Assembly (NCBI GenBank): GCA_021199405.1
Contig: JAJQID010000059.1
Location: 1 to 5,944, forward strand
Direction: 5' to 3'
Length of the DNA stretch: 5,944 nucleotides
Origin: Lachnospiraceae bacterium
GTDB taxonomy: Bacteria; Bacillota; Clostridia; Lachnospirales; Lachnospiraceae
Within the stretch, counting starts at the first letter, position 1, and every line of letters starts with the position of its first letter. The notes beneath the pieces are model-generated. The model was not told where the DNA came from and made no database searches. It saw nothing but the letters and a program-made list of their open reading frames with translations. The position numbers and the translations under genes were made by a program. Below are positions 4,959-5,944 of the stretch, piece after piece.

Positions 4959-5944
4959 ATGAAAAGAAAAGAGGGCGGTTCAGAGAGCACCGCGGAACGC
5001 CTGCCGGAGTACGGGCAGCAGAAATTGCTGCTCTGCGCGGATTCCTACCGGAATATTGCCAGAGTGATCATGAATTTCCCGCCGCAGGCTGACAATCACG
5101 CGGTGGCGAGCCGGGCAGATGCGCTGTACCACAGGTGGCTGCGTGAAAATCAGAATTTTATGGCCCGGCAGTTTCTGTCGCTTGCGGATCAGATTTCGAG
5201 GCTGGCTGATGAGAGCTACAGCTATATTTATTCCGGAAACACAAGGTATAAGGAAATTGCCCGGCTGCTGAGGACGGAGGACATTCTGGTCAGGCATATT
5301 TATTTTATGGAGGATGAAAATAAGGACGGGGTGGTGGAGGTTACGATGTGCAGCCGTCAGGGCCGCATCCCGGCCAAAGATGTGGCGGCCATGCTTGGAA
5401 CCTTTTATGACATGAGACTGATGCCCTCCGTGAAGAGCCCATATTTTATAGAAGAGGAATATCACAGCTTTACATTTGTGCAGGAACCGGCTTATAATAC
5501 CATCATTGGACAGGCCGCGGCCGCGCAGGACGGTGAGGACGTCAGCGGAGACGATGTGCTTGTCATGGAGGGCATCGACGGGCATGAAATTCTGATGCTG
5601 GCGGACGGCGTTGGCAGCGGGGTTCAGGCTCTTGGCTGCAGTGAAAAGCTTCTGGAGTTTATGGAGAAATTCCTTCTGGCCGGGTACAGTAAGGAGGAGG
5701 TGATCCAGCTTCTGAACGATCTGTTGCTGCAGGAAGGGCAGGAGACCTGGATGTCCACGCTGGATGTATGCGATATCAATCTGTACCGCGGCTTCTGCGA
5801 GTGCTACAAGATCGGCGCTCCGGCGGGATATCACAAGCGGCAGGATATGGTGGAACGGATTCAGGTCGCCAACCTTCCGCTGGGCGCTTTTGAAACGTTA
5901 AATCTGGACACAGTGCGCATTCGCCTGGAGGACGGGGATTATAT
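4959..5944 (+). CDS. spoIIE: SpoIIE-type PP2C phosphatase without membrane domain (3' truncated by window)
   Basis: The frame is open from ATG 4959 to the window end (328 codons seen). SpoIIE is the Mn-dependent PP2C phosphatase that dephosphorylates SpoIIAA to switch on sigma-F in the forespore. Here residues 1-175 are soluble: a helical part (about 18-110) resembling the end of SpoIIE's central region, then EVTMCSRQGRIP. The phosphatase core follows: GQAAAAQDGEDVSGDD with metal-site D198, MLADGVGSG with D216 (usually SDGMGSG), then STLDVCDINLYRGF, CYKIGAPAGY and NLPLGAF. The final SDG motif lies beyond the edge. Classical SpoIIE has about ten N-terminal membrane segments; none is present, and upstream are only the promoter and the divIC terminator. 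AAAGGGGG lies 8 nt before the ATG. Promoter type and place after divIC support spoIIE over a generic PP2C regulator. Confidence 0.85.
   Translation, partial: MKRKEGGSESTAERLPEYGQQKLLLCADSYRNIARVIMNFPPQADNHAVASRADALYHRWLRENQNFMARQFLSLADQISRLADESYSYIYSGNTRYKEIARLLRTEDILVRHIYFMEDENKDGVVEVTMCSRQGRIPAKDVAAMLGTFYDMRLMPSVKSPYFIEEEYHSFTFVQEPAYNTIIGQAAAAQDGEDVSGDDVLVMEGIDGHEILMLADGVGSGVQALGCSEKLLEFMEKFLLAGYSKEEVIQLLNDLLLQEGQETWMSTLDVCDINLYRGFCECYKIGAPAGYHKRQDMVERIQVANLPLGAFETLNLDTVRIRLEDGDY

Noticed and set aside
4980..5834. 284-codon open frame on the minus strand
   Set aside because: It is antisense to spoIIE, whose product has clear PP2C motifs; the minus-strand translation is rich in His, Gln and Leu with no recognisable domain, typical of a codon-bias shadow.

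Overview
The window carries chromosomal genes of a spore-forming Firmicute with a fairly balanced base composition. The best fit is the class Clostridia, most likely a Lachnospiraceae-type gut anaerobe (inference from protein style and gene order; the genus cannot be fixed from this sequence). Every complete gene is on the + strand. No mobile element, CRISPR array, tRNA or rRNA was seen.

Layout. 1-205 is the 3' end of an FHA-domain gene. 206-446 is a gap with a good sigma-A promoter (TTTACA-17-TAGAAT with an upstream TG) and a leader of about 140 nt. 447-1799 is a tRNA CCA-adding enzyme with an HD domain. 1800-1893 holds a long imperfect hairpin whose 3' arm runs into the ribosome binding site of the next gene. 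1894-2871 is a CotS-family spore coat protein with a kinase-like fold. 2872-3045 holds a weak possible terminator and a near-consensus promoter for the HU gene (3046-3321), which ends in a clear intrinsic terminator. rqcP (S4 domain, ribosome quality control) is at 3426-3665. It is followed by the sporulation/division cluster yabP (3855-4145), yabQ (4142-4525) and divIC (4522-4827), which overlap by 4 nt at each junction, and then a terminator. spoIIE starts at 4959 and runs off the right edge.

How it fits together. The HU-rqcP-yabP-yabQ-divIC-spoIIE order is a known sporulation neighbourhood. The control sites read here match the expected programme. A sigma-E-like promoter sits directly before yabP (mother-cell coat assembly). 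A sigma-A-like promoter inside the end of yabQ could keep divIC, a division gene, on in growing cells. A Spo0A-type promoter with a 21-bp spacer and an exact 0A box precedes spoIIE, which is the arrangement known for B. subtilis spoIIE and spoIIG.

The most unusual point is the spoIIE product. It begins with a hydrophilic N-terminus and reaches the PP2C phosphatase core after only about 180 residues, with none of the N-terminal membrane segments of classical SpoIIE. If the start is right, this is a soluble SpoIIE sitting at the canonical locus under the canonical promoter. No wholly new system was found.
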